Assembly (NCBI GenBank): GCA_040255405.1
Contig: JBDZUX010000003.1
Location: 1 to 64,000 of the forward strand
Direction: 5' to 3'
Length of the DNA: 64,000 nucleotides
Origin: 66-474 sp040255405
GTDB lineage: Bacteria > Pseudomonadota > Gammaproteobacteria > Xanthomonadales > Rhodanobacteraceae
Shown here: positions 17,077 through 28,631 of the stretch, one piece after another
Position numbering within the stretch: position 1 is the first letter of the stretch
Layout: every line of letters starts with the position of its first letter
Notes under the pieces: model-generated
What the model was told of the DNA's origin: nothing
Databases searched by the model: none
What the model saw: the letters and a program-made list of their open reading frames with translations, nothing else
Translations under genes and position numbers: made by a program

Positions 17077-19488
17077 TCAGGCGCGTGGCTCCAGCCGGGC
17101 CGTCCGGAGGCGCAACGCGTTGGACACCACCGATACCGACGACAGGCTCATGGCCAGCGCCGCGATCATCGGCGACAGCACGATCCCGAACACGGGGTAC
17201 AACACGCCCGCCGCGATCGGTACGCCGAGCGCGTTGTACACGAACGCGAAGAACAGGTTCTGGTGGATGTTGCGTACCGTGGCGCGCGACAGCGCCCGCG
17301 CGCGCGCGATGCCGGAAAGATCGCCCCGCACCAGCGTCACGGGCGCGCTTTCCAGCGCCACGTCGGCACCGGCGCCCATCGCGATGCCAATGTCCGCCGA
17401 AGCCAGTGCCGGCGCATCGTTGATGCCGTCGCCGGCCATCGCCACCGTGTGCCCTTCCCGCTTCAATGCCGCGACCACCTCGGCCTTGTCCGCGGGCGAC
17501 ACGTCCGCGTGCACCGCCTCGATGCCCAACGTTCGCGCGACGGCTCGCGCGGTGGTCGCGTTGTCGCCGGTCAACATCACGATGTGCAGGCCTTCCGCGC
17601 GCAATGCGGCGAGCGCGGCCGGCGTGTCGTCCTTGATGCGATCCGCAATCGCCAGCAGGGCCGCCACTTCGCCGTCGACCGCCATGAACATCACGGTCGC
17701 ACCTTCCCCCCGCAACGCATCGGCCCTGTCGTTGATGGCGGCAGCCGCCTTCGTACCGGTCTCGTCCAGCAACCCGGCATTGCCGATTGCCACGGCGTGG
17801 CCATCCACGCGTCCGCTGACGCCGCGCCCCACCAACGCCTTGAAATCATCGGCACCCGGAATCGCCACGCCGCGCATTTCGGCGGCCGTCACGATCGCTC
17901 GCGCCAGCGGATGTTCACTCGGGCGCTCCAGCGCCGCGGCCAGCGCCAGCACCCGTTCTTCGTCGATGGCAGCGAACGTCTCGACGGCATGCAGCGAAGG
18001 CTTGCCTTCGGTCAGCGTGCCGGTCTTGTCGACCAGCAGCACGTCCGCATTGCGCAGGTGTTCGATGGCAGTGGCGTCGCGGAACAGCACGCCCAGGTGC
18101 GCGCCACGCCCGCTCGCGACCATGATCGAAATGGGCGTCGCAAGCCCCAGCGCGCACGGACACGCAATGATCAGCACCGCTACCGCCGCGATCAGCGCGT
18201 GCGCGGCTTTCGGTTCCGGACCGACCGCGGCCCATGCGATGAACGCCAGTATCGCGACAGCGACCACCGCCGGCACGAACCATGCGGCCACGCGATCCGC
18301 CACACGCTGCAGCGGCGCCTTGCTGCGCTGTGCCTGCGCGACCAGCGCCACGATCCGCGACAGCATGGTGTCGACACCGACTTTTTCCGCACGCATCGTG
18401 AACGCGCCGGCCTGGTTGACCGTGCCGCCGGTGACGTGATCGCGCATGACTTTCACGACCGGCATCGATTCGCCGGTCAGCATTGATTCGTCGAGGTGGC
18501 TGGTGCCGTCAATGACCACGCCGTCCACCGGAACCTTTTCGCCCGGACGTACGCGCAACGTGTCGCCGGCCTGGACTTCGTCGAGCGGCACGTCGGATTC
18601 GCTGCCATCCGTGGCGATCCGGCGCGCGGTTTTGGGCGCGAGGTCCAGCAACGCCCGCAGCGCGGAACCGGTACGGCGGCGCGCCCGCAGTTCCAGCCAG
18701 TCGCCCAGCGTCACCAAGGTAACGATGACCGCGGCCGATTCGAAATACACGCCGACGCGGCCATGCATGTCCCGGAAGCTCACCGGGAACACGCCGGGCA
18801 GCAGGAACGCGATCGCGCTGTACAACCACGCCACGCCGGTGCCCAGCGCGATCAAGGTGTACATGTTCGGCGACCAGGGTTTCAGCGAGCGCCAGCCACG
18901 CACGAAGAATGATGCACCGCCCCACAGCACCACGATCGTCGCCAGCACCGCCTCGATCCAGCCCGCCGTCACGTCCCACGGTGGCGGCAACCGCCATCCG
19001 AACAGGTGCGGGCCCATCGCCAGCGCGAACACCGGAATCGTCAGCGCAACCAGGATCCAGAAGCGGCGCGTGAGTGCACGCAGCTCGCCAGCGTCGTCTT
19101 CGCCGGTACTCGGCAACTCCGGTTCCAGCGCCATGCCGCATTTGGGGCAATGACCCGGACCAATCTGCCGCACTTCCGGATGCATCGGGCAGGTGTAGAT
19201 CGTTTCCGCAGACGCTTTCCCGGGCACCGCCTGCCCGTGATCGTGCCCGTGGCGGGCATGGCTGCGTGCGGCGCGCGCCGGTTCGGCCTTTTCCAGGTAC
19301 TTCCAGGGATCGGCCTGGAACTTGCTGCGGCAACCGTCGCAGCAGAACCAGTAGCGCGTGCCGCGATGGTCCGCGTGATGTGGCGAGGACGTCGCCACTT
19401 GCATGCCGCAGACGGGATCGGTCGCGTGTTCCGCCGCCTGGCCCGCCCGCGTGGACGCCCCGTGATCTGTGTGTTCGTGCACGTTCAT
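17077..19488 (-). CDS. copA: Copper-exporting P-type ATPase
   Basis: Inner-membrane P1B ATPase exporting Cu+ (803 aa). Instead of the usual CxxC HMA domain, the N-terminus has a YHS domain (DPVCGMQV, FCCDGCRSKF, residues 24-56), a His-rich linker, and a zinc-ribbon-like heavy-metal binding domain (YTCPMHPEV, CPKCGMAL, 98-121). Core motifs: LTGE (338), CPC (443-445), phosphorylated Asp487 in DKTGT, SEHPLA and GDGINDAPAL. Start ATG 19488 overlaps the stop of the MerR regulator (ATGA), so the two form one operon; a frame extension to 19554 is not used. Ag+ is an alternative substrate. Confidence 0.93.
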   Translation of the reverse strand: MNVHEHTDHGASTRAGQAAEHATDPVCGMQVATSSPHHADHRGTRYWFCCDGCRSKFQADPWKYLEKAEPARAARSHARHGHDHGQAVPGKASAETIYTCPMHPEVRQIGPGHCPKCGMALEPELPSTGEDDAGELRALTRRFWILVALTIPVFALAMGPHLFGWRLPPPWDVTAGWIEAVLATIVVLWGGASFFVRGWRSLKPWSPNMYTLIALGTGVAWLYSAIAFLLPGVFPVSFRDMHGRVGVYFESAAVIVTLVTLGDWLELRARRRTGSALRALLDLAPKTARRIATDGSESDVPLDEVQAGDTLRVRPGEKVPVDGVVIDGTSHLDESMLTGESMPVVKVMRDHVTGGTVNQAGAFTMRAEKVGVDTMLSRIVALVAQAQRSKAPLQRVADRVAAWFVPAVVAVAILAFIAWAAVGPEPKAAHALIAAVAVLIIACPCALGLATPISIMVASGRGAHLGVLFRDATAIEHLRNADVLLVDKTGTLTEGKPSLHAVETFAAIDEERVLALAAALERPSEHPLARAIVTAAEMRGVAIPGADDFKALVGRGVSGRVDGHAVAIGNAGLLDETGTKAAAAINDRADALRGEGATVMFMAVDGEVAALLAIADRIKDDTPAALAALRAEGLHIVMLTGDNATTARAVARTLGIEAVHADVSPADKAEVVAALKREGHTVAMAGDGINDAPALASADIGIAMGAGADVALESAPVTLVRGDLSGIARARALSRATVRNIHQNLFFAFVYNALGVPIAAGVLYPVFGIVLSPMIAALAMSLSSVSVVSNALRLRTARLEPRA

Positions 19489-19910
19489 GCCCTGTCCTCC
19501 CCGCCGAGCGCGCGCAGGATCGGACAGTGTTCGAGCGGACCGTGGCCGGGGCACGCGTCGATGAGCTGCTTGAGCCCACGCTTCATCCGCTGCAGTTCAC
19601 GGATGCGCAACTCGACTTCGCCAAGCCGCGCCTCGGCGCGCTGCTTGACGCTTTTCACGCCACGTTCGCGGTCGGTGGAAAGCGCCAGCAGTTCGCGGAT
19701 CCCTTCCAGCGTGAATCCAAGATCCTTGGCGCGCCGGATGAAGCGCAGCCGCTCGACAACGTCCGGTCCGTAGTCGCGATAACCGGACGCGCGCCGTTGC
19801 GGTTCGGGCAGCAGGCCTTCACGCTCGTAGTAACGGATGGTGTCGATGCCGACCCCGGCGCGGCGGGCAACGCCACCGATGGTGACATGGGGTGCCTTGT
19901 GTGTGTCCAT
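19485..19910 (-). CDS. MerR-family metal-responsive regulator (copper-type)
   Basis: Dimeric activator, about 141 aa. The N-terminal helix-turn-helix (TIGGVARRAGVGIDTIRYYEREGLL) is typical of metal-sensing MerR proteins. A long dimerisation helix is followed by a C-terminal metal loop with two Cys and a His (CPGHGPLEHCPIL). Co-translation with the copper ATPase suggests Cu+ sensing; the loop also resembles broader heavy-metal sensors. The ATG at 19910 sits at the predicted transcription start, so the mRNA may be leaderless; a GTG two codons earlier is the alternative. Confidence 0.88.
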   Translation of the reverse strand: MDTHKAPHVTIGGVARRAGVGIDTIRYYEREGLLPEPQRRASGYRDYGPDVVERLRFIRRAKDLGFTLEGIRELLALSTDRERGVKSVKQRAEARLGEVELRIRELQRMKRGLKQLIDACPGHGPLEHCPILRALGGEDRA

Positions 19911-19917
19911 GTCCACA

Positions 19918-19952
19918 GTGTAAACCCTTGACCATGGTCCAGAGTCAAGGGT
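19918..19952 (-). promoter_or_regulatory. MerR-type promoter/operator of the copper operon
   Basis: Read on the minus strand: -35 TTGACT (19943-19948), -10 TTACAC (19918-19923) and an overlong 19-bp spacer, the hallmark of promoters that MerR proteins untwist. A perfect 9-bp inverted repeat ACCCTTGAC / GTCAAGGGT (19924-19932 and 19944-19952) covers the spacer and forms the operator. Confidence 0.9.
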
Positions 19953-20015
19953 TCAGTATGAAGCGCGCAAGGCCCGACCACGCGAGGCACCGGACCGATA
20001 CAGCCGCACCGGCAC

Positions 20016-20612
20016 TCAGTGCATGCTGGAAGCAGGCACGGGTGCGCCGCCCGTCGTGGCTGGCGCCGGCACGGACGCTGCGCTTGCCGGAACGGCCTCA
20101 TGCCCCTCCATCGCCTGGGCGTTCACGGTCATCGCCTGGTACTCCGCGGCGCTCATCCGTGGCTGCTTCTGGAGATACGCCACCATCGCCCAGATCGTGT
20201 GGTCGTCGTGGGTGGCACCCCACGCCGGCATCGCGGTCATCTTCAGGCCGTGCTTGATGATCCAGAACGACTCCGCGGGATCGGGCGCGAACCGCGTGAG
20301 GTTCGGCGGCTGCGGATTCAGGCCGTCACGCAGCTCGGAGTGACCCATGCCGGGCGCCAGGTGGCAACCCGTGCACATCTCGGAATAATGCTCGGCACCC
20401 AGCTTGACCAGTGCCGGGTCGTCCAGCTGCGGCGGCTTGATGTCGGCCGCGCGACGCTCGACCGTGTGTTCGCGCAGGAACCCGATTGCCTGTCGCGTGA
20501 CGCTCCAGTGCGGGACATCCGCTCCAACCTGATAGGCGCCGGTAAAGGCGACGACGAAGTAGGCGATGATCGCAATGACGACCCAGAAAATCAGCGCACC
20601 GATGAATCGCAT
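20016..20612 (-). CDS. Membrane-anchored monohaem cytochrome c
   Basis: Electron-carrier protein of the cell envelope, 198 aa from ATG 20612. One N-terminal membrane helix (residues ~3-25, uncleaved anchor likely) precedes a class I cytochrome c domain with the haem site CTGCH (80-84) and probable distal Met128 in TAMPAWG. The C-terminal ~45 residues are Ala/Pro/Val-rich low complexity. It is transcribed towards the copper operon, about 100 bp upstream of its promoter. The redox partner is unknown. Confidence 0.88.
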   Translation of the reverse strand: MRFIGALIFWVVIAIIAYFVVAFTGAYQVGADVPHWSVTRQAIGFLREHTVERRAADIKPPQLDDPALVKLGAEHYSEMCTGCHLAPGMGHSELRDGLNPQPPNLTRFAPDPAESFWIIKHGLKMTAMPAWGATHDDHTIWAMVAYLQKQPRMSAAEYQAMTVNAQAMEGHEAVPASAASVPAPATTGGAPVPASSMH

Positions 20613-20729
20613 GTGAGTCTCCCGAAGCCGCGGCCGAGGCCGAAGGTCCTCGGATGCTACTCCGGAGCGCGGGTCGGTGCAGCGCGGCCGCCCCTGCGGC
20701 AGTCGGCGCGTGCGGGGCGAGTTGCGAAA

Positions 20730-20806
20730 TGGCGCGCCCGACTGGAATCGAACCAGCAACCGTCGGCTTAGAAGGCCGATGCTCTATCCAATTGAGCTAC
20801 GGGCGC
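20730..20806 (-). tRNA. tRNA-Arg (anticodon UCU)
   Basis: Complete 77-nt cloverleaf including encoded CCA. The acceptor GCGCCCG pairs with CGGGCGC; the anticodon loop reads CTTCTAA, giving UCU. Reads AGA/AGG codons. Confidence 0.95.
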
Positions 20807-21020
20807 ATCGTTGGCGCATTTTGACAGGGAACCACCGACAACGATCGGGAATGATCGCACCGGGCAGGGTCGAGGTGGAGGGATCGCTCGCGCCCTTCCC
20901 GGCGCTCGCCCTTCGGGCCATCGCGCGCTGGCGCGCGATCTTCGCTCCGCCATCCATGGCTCCGCAGTCGAACGGCGCCTTCTCACGGAGGCGCCAGTTC
21001 TCATCCACGCTTCATCCAAT

Positions 21021-21053
21021 GACAAAAACGGGCCACAAAGGCCCGCTTTTGTC
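21021..21053 (-). terminator. Terminator of tRNA-Pro
   Basis: Hairpin just beyond the tRNA 3' end: a 14-bp stem with one mismatch (GACAAAAGCGGGCC / GGCCCGTTTTTGTC) and loop TTTGT on the minus strand. Confidence 0.75.
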
Positions 21054-21055
21054 AT

Positions 21056-21132
21056 TGGTCGGGGCAGAGGGATTCGAACCCCCGACATCCAGCTCCCAAA
21101 GCTGGCGCTCTACCAGACTGAGCTATACCCCG
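21056..21132 (-). tRNA. tRNA-Pro (anticodon UGG)
   Basis: Complete 77-nt cloverleaf with encoded CCA. Anticodon stem CCAGC/GCTGG and loop TTTGGGA give UGG; the T-arm GTTCGAATC is intact. Confidence 0.95.
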
Positions 21133-21233
21133 AAACGCCACCGGCGGTCGCAAGCGCGGCCGACGGGCCATGGTACGTTCGCCGGATCGCACGGGTCAAC
21201 GCACCCCGATTGTGCGCGATAGGATTCCCGAAA

Positions 21234-21269
21234 CGAAGAAGCCGACGGGACTGTCCGTCGGCTTCTTCG
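21234..21269 (-). terminator. Terminator of tRNA-Arg (ACG)
   Basis: Perfect 15-bp stem CGAAGAAGCCGACGG / CCGTCGGCTTCTTCG, 6-base loop, starting 5 bases after the tRNA CCA end on the minus strand; short T tract. Confidence 0.8.
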
Positions 21270-21273
21270 TGAT

Positions 21274-21350
21274 TGGCGCGCCCGGAGAGATTCGAACTCC
21301 CGACCACCAAGTTCGTAGCCTGGTACTCTATCCAGCTGAGCTACGGGCGC
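21274..21350 (-). tRNA. tRNA-Arg (anticodon ACG)
   Basis: Complete 77-nt cloverleaf with CCA. Anticodon stem CCAGG/CTTGG with loop CTACGAA gives ACG, whose A34 is usually converted to inosine. It lies after tRNA-Ser, the usual order next to csrA in gammaproteobacteria. Confidence 0.95.
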
Positions 21351-21410
21351 ATTGGAACAAAAGCGAGCCGCGGATTATCGCGACTTTGCGTGGAACCGTC
21401 AACGCAGTAG

Positions 21411-21503
21411 TGGCGGAGAGAGAGGGATTCGAACCCTCGATCAGGCTTTTGACCCGATACTCCCTTAGCAGGGGAGCCCCTTCGGCCTCTCGGGCATCTC
21501 TCC
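21411..21503 (-). tRNA. tRNA-Ser (anticodon GCU)
   Basis: Complete 93-nt class II tRNA with CCA and a long variable arm. Anticodon stem CTCCC/GGGAG with loop CTGCTAA gives GCU. The 5' ~70 nt are duplicated downstream at 21655-21731. Confidence 0.95.
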
Positions 21504-21654
21504 GAATCTGGTTTGTCTCAAGCAAGTGTAACAACGGGTGTCGCGGCGAGCCGGTATTCCGTTCGGGGACATGCTCGCATCATCCATGATGCTCGCCCCT
21601 CGCTGCCCTCGGGGCCGGCCGTTCGGCCGTCCAAATCGCTCCCGGCGATTTTGT
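21504..21654. other. Spacer between tRNA-Ser and its truncated copy
   Basis: 151 bp holding GC-rich palindromes (GGGGCCGGCCGTTCGGCC, GCATCATCCATGATGC). No gene is seen. It separates the two tRNA-Ser sequences and may hold the duplication junction. Confidence 0.5.
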
Positions 21655-21731
21655 CGAACCCTCGATCAGGCTTTTGACCCGATACTCCCTTAGCAGGGGA
21701 GCCCCTTCGGCCTCTCGGGCATCTCTCCGAA
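21655..21731 (-). pseudogene. Truncated tRNA-Ser (GCU) copy
   Basis: Near-identical copy of the tRNA-Ser 5' part (from the 5' end through the variable arm to the T-loop), ending at TCGAACCCTCG. The 3' T-stem strand, acceptor strand and CCA are absent; unrelated sequence (CTCCCGGCGATTTTG) takes their place. It cannot fold into a complete tRNA. It is in the same orientation as the intact gene, ~150 bp away. Confidence 0.88.
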
Positions 21732-21854
21732 ATTGCTTAGTATGTCACTTCGAACCTTCCATCGCGGCTCGCACGCACGACGATCGGCCGGCAAAACCGG
21801 TCGATGAGGATAAAGGCATGCACGCTTGCGGTAAAGCCGTAGGACGTTCCGGCA

Positions 21855-22088
21855 TCAGCCGTGGGTCGCTTCGTGCCGGGGAGGTTCGTCGGACTCGACC
21901 GCCGCACCACCACCGCCCGCCTCGTGTTCCTGCTTGATGCGCTGGTAGATCTCTTCGCGATGCACCGCGACATCTTTCGGCGCCGTGATGCCGATGCGTA
22001 CCTGGTTGCCCTTCACGCCCAGCACCGTAACGGTTACCTGATCGCCGATCATCAGGGTTTCCCCAACCCGGCGGGTCAAAATCAACAT
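21855..22088 (-). CDS. csrA: Carbon storage regulator CsrA
   Basis: Dimeric RNA-binding protein that blocks or stabilises mRNAs with GGA in stem-loops, 77 aa. The conserved core MLILTRRVGETLMIGD..VTVTVLGVKGNQVRIGI..APKDVAVHREEIYQRI is complete. A Gly/Ala/Glu-rich tail of ~17 residues extends it beyond the usual ~61. ATG 22088 is where the family starts. It sits between alaS and tRNA-Ser, the conserved gammaproteobacterial position. Confidence 0.96.
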   Translation of the reverse strand: MLILTRRVGETLMIGDQVTVTVLGVKGNQVRIGITAPKDVAVHREEIYQRIKQEHEAGGGGAAVESDEPPRHEATHG

Positions 22089-22364
22089 GACAGAACTCCA
22101 TTCACTCGGATCCATTGGACCCGAAAACCGCGACGCGCGTTCCCCTCCGGATCGCGAATCGCAGCGAGACAGGACGATCGCGAACCGACGCAGGATGCAT
22201 CGCGACGTTCAGGTTCCTCCATCACCCGCAATAGACCGGTGCGGGGGCGATCAAACGCCCCGCGACTATATATGAACGGACCAAGCCCGGCAATGAAACC
22301 GACGTGACTTCTGGCACGGTATGGACGGAGCGCCTTGCTCTCTCCGCACCGGAGGATTTCGCGA
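22089..22364. other. alaS-csrA intergenic region
   Basis: 276 bp without a gene. It contains an AT-rich patch CGACTATATATGAAC near 22262-22276 that may be part of the csrA promoter on the minus strand; no operator is identified. Confidence 0.4.
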
Positions 22365-25007
<2,643 letters not shown>

Positions 25008-25190
25008 GCGGTTGCGTCGGAAGCTCAGGTAATGGCGACCGCGGGGCTCGCCCGAAGACGAAAGCCCGGAGCCGCTGTTGTTGAAAGCCAGGCCATGGAA
25101 GGCCGTTCTGATGCTGGCGTTTACGGCAACGTCTCGTTTGCGACGCCATTTCACGACGCCGCGATCAGGGATGATCGCAAAACGATGACC

Positions 25191-25694
25191 TCAATCGCCG
25201 GAGTCGCCAACCTCGGAATGGGTGACGATTCTAACTGTGGCGGCATTGAAACCGCGACGCAAGAGGAAGGCCGCGCGCTTGCCGCGTTCGGCGTGGTCGA
25301 CGGCGGGCTTGCTGCCGTACTTCTTGCGCAGTTGCGCCGAGGCCAGGGACTCCCAATCGGCGTCCGCGGCATCGACCAGCGCGCGGATCGCAATATCGGC
25401 CAAGCCGTGCGAGCGCAACTCGGCCTGGATACGGGCAGGCCCGTAGCCCTGTCCCACCCGCGCGCGCACGATCATCTCACCGAAGCGCGCGTCGTCCTGG
25501 TATTTCTGTTCGCGCAGTTTCCTGAGAGCAGTTTTGGATTCGGCCTCGTCGCAACCCGCGTGCTCCAGCCGCGCACGCAATTCGCGTTGCGAATACTCGC
25601 GGCGCGCGAGCATGCCGAGCGCGCGATCGTAGGCGCTGCGATCTTCCTTGCCGCCTGCGGATTTGGAGTCGCGACGCTGCCTCATGCCCGGCAT
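25191..25694 (-). CDS. recX: Regulatory protein RecX
   Basis: Inhibitor of RecA filament growth and activity, about 167 aa, made of tandem three-helix repeats (AYDRALGMLARREYSQREL, KLREQKYQDDARFGEM, GPARIQAELRSHGL). Two in-frame ATGs (25694 and 25685) are possible. It lies 54 bp downstream of recA, and this spacer is almost wholly filled by an inverted REP-like pair that could lower recX expression relative to recA. Confidence 0.92.
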   Translation of the reverse strand: MPGMRQRRDSKSAGGKEDRSAYDRALGMLARREYSQRELRARLEHAGCDEAESKTALRKLREQKYQDDARFGEMIVRARVGQGYGPARIQAELRSHGLADIAIRALVDAADADWESLASAQLRKKYGSKPAVDHAERGKRAAFLLRRGFNAATVRIVTHSEVGDSGD

Positions 25695-25742
25695 TGTAGG
25701 AGCGCGCCTGCGCGCGATCGGTCGCCAGCAGGCGCTCCTGCA
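25695..25742. repeat. REP-like inverted pair (repeat B), recA-recX spacer
   Basis: TGTAGGAGCGCGCCTGCGCGCGA faces an inverted partner ending GGCGCTCCTGCA. The same unit occurs at 43094-43141 and 61242-61292. The arms can fold into a stable hairpin. Confidence 0.85.
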
Positions 25743-25748
25743 AGAACG

Positions 25749-26789
<1,041 letters not shown>

Positions 26790-26982
26790 CGTGCAACCCT
26801 CGATTGATCGTGCTGTGTGAAGTGTCGCGGGGGTGGCTCTCACGGATTGAGACCATGCCGTCGCGATGACGTTTCCATTATTTCACACCAGCCGCGAAGG
26901 CATAGCGGCGCAAGCCGCATCATGCCGTAAGGACTTTCCCATGGCACCGACACCCCCCCCCCGCGCGTCGCCAGTCCCGCGG

Positions 26983-27486
26983 CTACGCGCCCAAAATCGT
27001 CCAAACGCCCGCCAGGGCAACGGCCACGGTCTGCCGGCGTACGGCATCGCGGTCACCTTCGAACCCGAAACATTCCACCCGCGCCTCGTGGCCACGCCAT
27101 TGCCAGGCGACCCAAACCGTGCCGACGGGCTTCTCCGGCGAGCCGCCGCCGGGGCCCGCGATGCCGGTGACCGCCACCGCCACGTTTGCCTCGAAGCGCG
27201 CCAGCACGCCCGCCACCATTTCCAGCGCGCATGCGCGGCTGACCGCGCCGTGTTTTTTCAGCGTGGCCGAGGTGACGCCCAGCAACGCCTGCTTGGCGCG
27301 ATTACTGTAGGTCACCGCAGCGGACTCGAACCATTCGGAGCTGCCGGCAAGATCGGTGCAGGCCTTGGCGATCCAACCGCCGGTACAGGATTCGGCGGTC
27401 GCCAGCATTTCGCCGTGAGCGCGCAACGCGGCGGCGACCTGCTCGGCCTGCCTGCGCAACCCTGCATCGTCGGGATCGGCTTTCAC
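26983..27486 (-). CDS. pncC: Nicotinamide-nucleotide amidohydrolase (CinA C-terminal type)
   Basis: Stand-alone CinA/PncC domain, 167 aa, deamidating nicotinamide mononucleotide in NAD recycling. Family motifs are present: MLATAESCTGGWIAK, AAVTYSNRAKQALLGV, AVTGIAGPGGG and KPVGTVWVA. The start GTG 27486 overlaps the stop of an upstream small ORF (GTGA); a TTG further upstream is possible. It lies directly before recA, as in many Proteobacteria. Confidence 0.92.
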   Translation of the reverse strand: MKADPDDAGLRRQAEQVAAALRAHGEMLATAESCTGGWIAKACTDLAGSSEWFESAAVTYSNRAKQALLGVTSATLKKHGAVSRACALEMVAGVLARFEANVAVAVTGIAGPGGGSPEKPVGTVWVAWQWRGHEARVECFGFEGDRDAVRRQTVAVALAGVWTILGA

Positions 27487-27722
27487 GGGCGCACGTCCGC
27501 CATTGGAAACCGTCGTTCTACCGCAATCCGGTGCGCGCGCCAAGCGTCCAGATCCATCGGCGACGAATCACGCGGCGGCCAGGCATGAACTCGGGCGCGA
27601 CTACGATGGGCGACAAGCACGCCGGATGCGTCGATGCCCGCGCCGAAGTGCGGTTTGCGCACGTGGCCGACACCGGCCGCGCTCGGTTCGCCGCACATCG
27701 CGCGCGTCGGCACCAGCCTCAT
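27483..27722 (-). CDS. Hypothetical small ORF upstream of pncC
   Basis: 79 aa, not recognised. It is supported by high third-position GC over its first half and by the GTGA overlap of its stop with the pncC start. It is Arg/His-rich and has no signal peptide or membrane helix. It begins 48 bp after the phoU stop. It may be a truncated or fast-evolving gene, or a chance open frame. Confidence 0.35.
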   Translation of the reverse strand: MRLVPTRAMCGEPSAAGVGHVRKPHFGAGIDASGVLVAHRSRARVHAWPPRDSSPMDLDAWRAHRIAVERRFPMADVRP

Positions 27723-27770
27723 CTGCGTGTTCCCGTGGAATCGCCCGGTGGCACGCGGCCGGCCCGTGGG

Positions 27771-28475
27771 TCAGGGGTCGGAAGTCAGGTCGCGCCGGGC
27801 GCGCGGCTCGTTGAGCGTTTCGCCGCGCACGACGAACCAGATGTTCTCGGCAATGTTGGTCGCGTGGTCGCCGATGCGTTCGATGTTCTTGGCGATGAAC
27901 AGCAGGTGCGTGCAGGCGGTGATGCTGCGCGGATCCTCCATCATGTAGGTGAGCAGTTCGCGAAACAGCGTGGTGTAGAGGGCGTCGAGGTCGGCATCGC
28001 GTTCCCATACGGCGTACGCCAGATTGGCGTCCTGCGCGGCGTAGGCGCGCATGGCATCGCGAACGAGCCTGCAAGCCATCCTCGACATCGGACCGAGACT
28101 GCCCACCAGCGGCACGGGCGCGGAGAGGTTCAGCGTCATCGATCGCCGGGCGACATTGGTGGCGTAGTCGCCGATGCGCTCGATATCGGAAGCGATGCGC
28201 AACGCGGCAAGGACCTCTCGAAGGTCGCGCGCCATCGGCTGGCGTAGCGCCAGCAATCGCAAGACATCGCCGCTGATCCGGCGTTCCTGCTCGTCGATCG
28301 CGTCGTCGTTGTCCGCGACGCGTTCGGCCGCCTGGCTGTCGCGCTTGCCCAGTGCGTCCATGGCAGCTTCCAGTTGCCGGGTCGCGAGTTCGCCCATCGC
28401 GGCGATCTCACCGGTCAGCCGGGACATTTCCTCGTCGTAGCTTTTCACGAGGTGGTCGTGGGGTTGTGTATTCAT
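27771..28475 (-). CDS. phoU: Phosphate signalling protein PhoU
   Basis: Links the Pst transporter to PhoR and represses the Pho regulon when phosphate is plentiful; cytoplasmic/peripheral, 234 aa. It has two three-helix PhoU repeats, each with the metal-binding E/DxxxD pattern: IASDIERIGDYATNVAR near residue 90 and IAKNIERIGDHATNIAE near residue 195. ATG 28475 (MNTQPHDHLVKSYDEE) is the family start; the upstream frame is repeat DNA. It is the last gene of the pst operon, separated from pstB by repeat A. Confidence 0.96.
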   Translation of the reverse strand: MNTQPHDHLVKSYDEEMSRLTGEIAAMGELATRQLEAAMDALGKRDSQAAERVADNDDAIDEQERRISGDVLRLLALRQPMARDLREVLAALRIASDIERIGDYATNVARRSMTLNLSAPVPLVGSLGPMSRMACRLVRDAMRAYAAQDANLAYAVWERDADLDALYTTLFRELLTYMMEDPRSITACTHLLFIAKNIERIGDHATNIAENIWFVVRGETLNEPRARRDLTSDP

Positions 28476-28492
28476 TTCGTGGCTCGTGTTGT

Positions 28493-28630
28493 TACCCTCT
28501 CCCTTCGGGAGAAGGAGCGTGAAAGGCCGCTGTTTCTCTTGTCCGCAGGGCCGGATGAGGGTTCGGCGGGTGTGGAACGTGCCGTGGCATCGAACCCTCA
28601 CCCCAACCCCTCTCCCGGGGGGAGAGGGGC
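28493..28630. repeat. Intergenic repeat A, pstB-phoU spacer
   Basis: Begins CCCTCTCCCTTCGGGAGAAGG, contains GGATGAGGGTTCGG, then CCCTCACCCCAACCCCTCTCCC and ends in GGGAGAGGGG. It fills the whole gap between two co-oriented genes of one operon. Confidence 0.85.
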
Positions 28631-28631
28631 A

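Noticed and set aside
17036..18439. 467-codon plus-strand frame opposite copA
   Set aside because: Ser/Thr/Ala-rich shadow of the intact ATPase; no start context or domain.
21411..21731. Genomic-island attachment site at tRNA-Ser
   Set aside because: The duplicated part is the 5' half, not the 3' end used by tRNA integrases, and no integrase or foreign-looking genes lie between the copies.
26790..26982. LexA box upstream of recA
   Set aside because: No palindrome close to a known LexA consensus could be found by eye.
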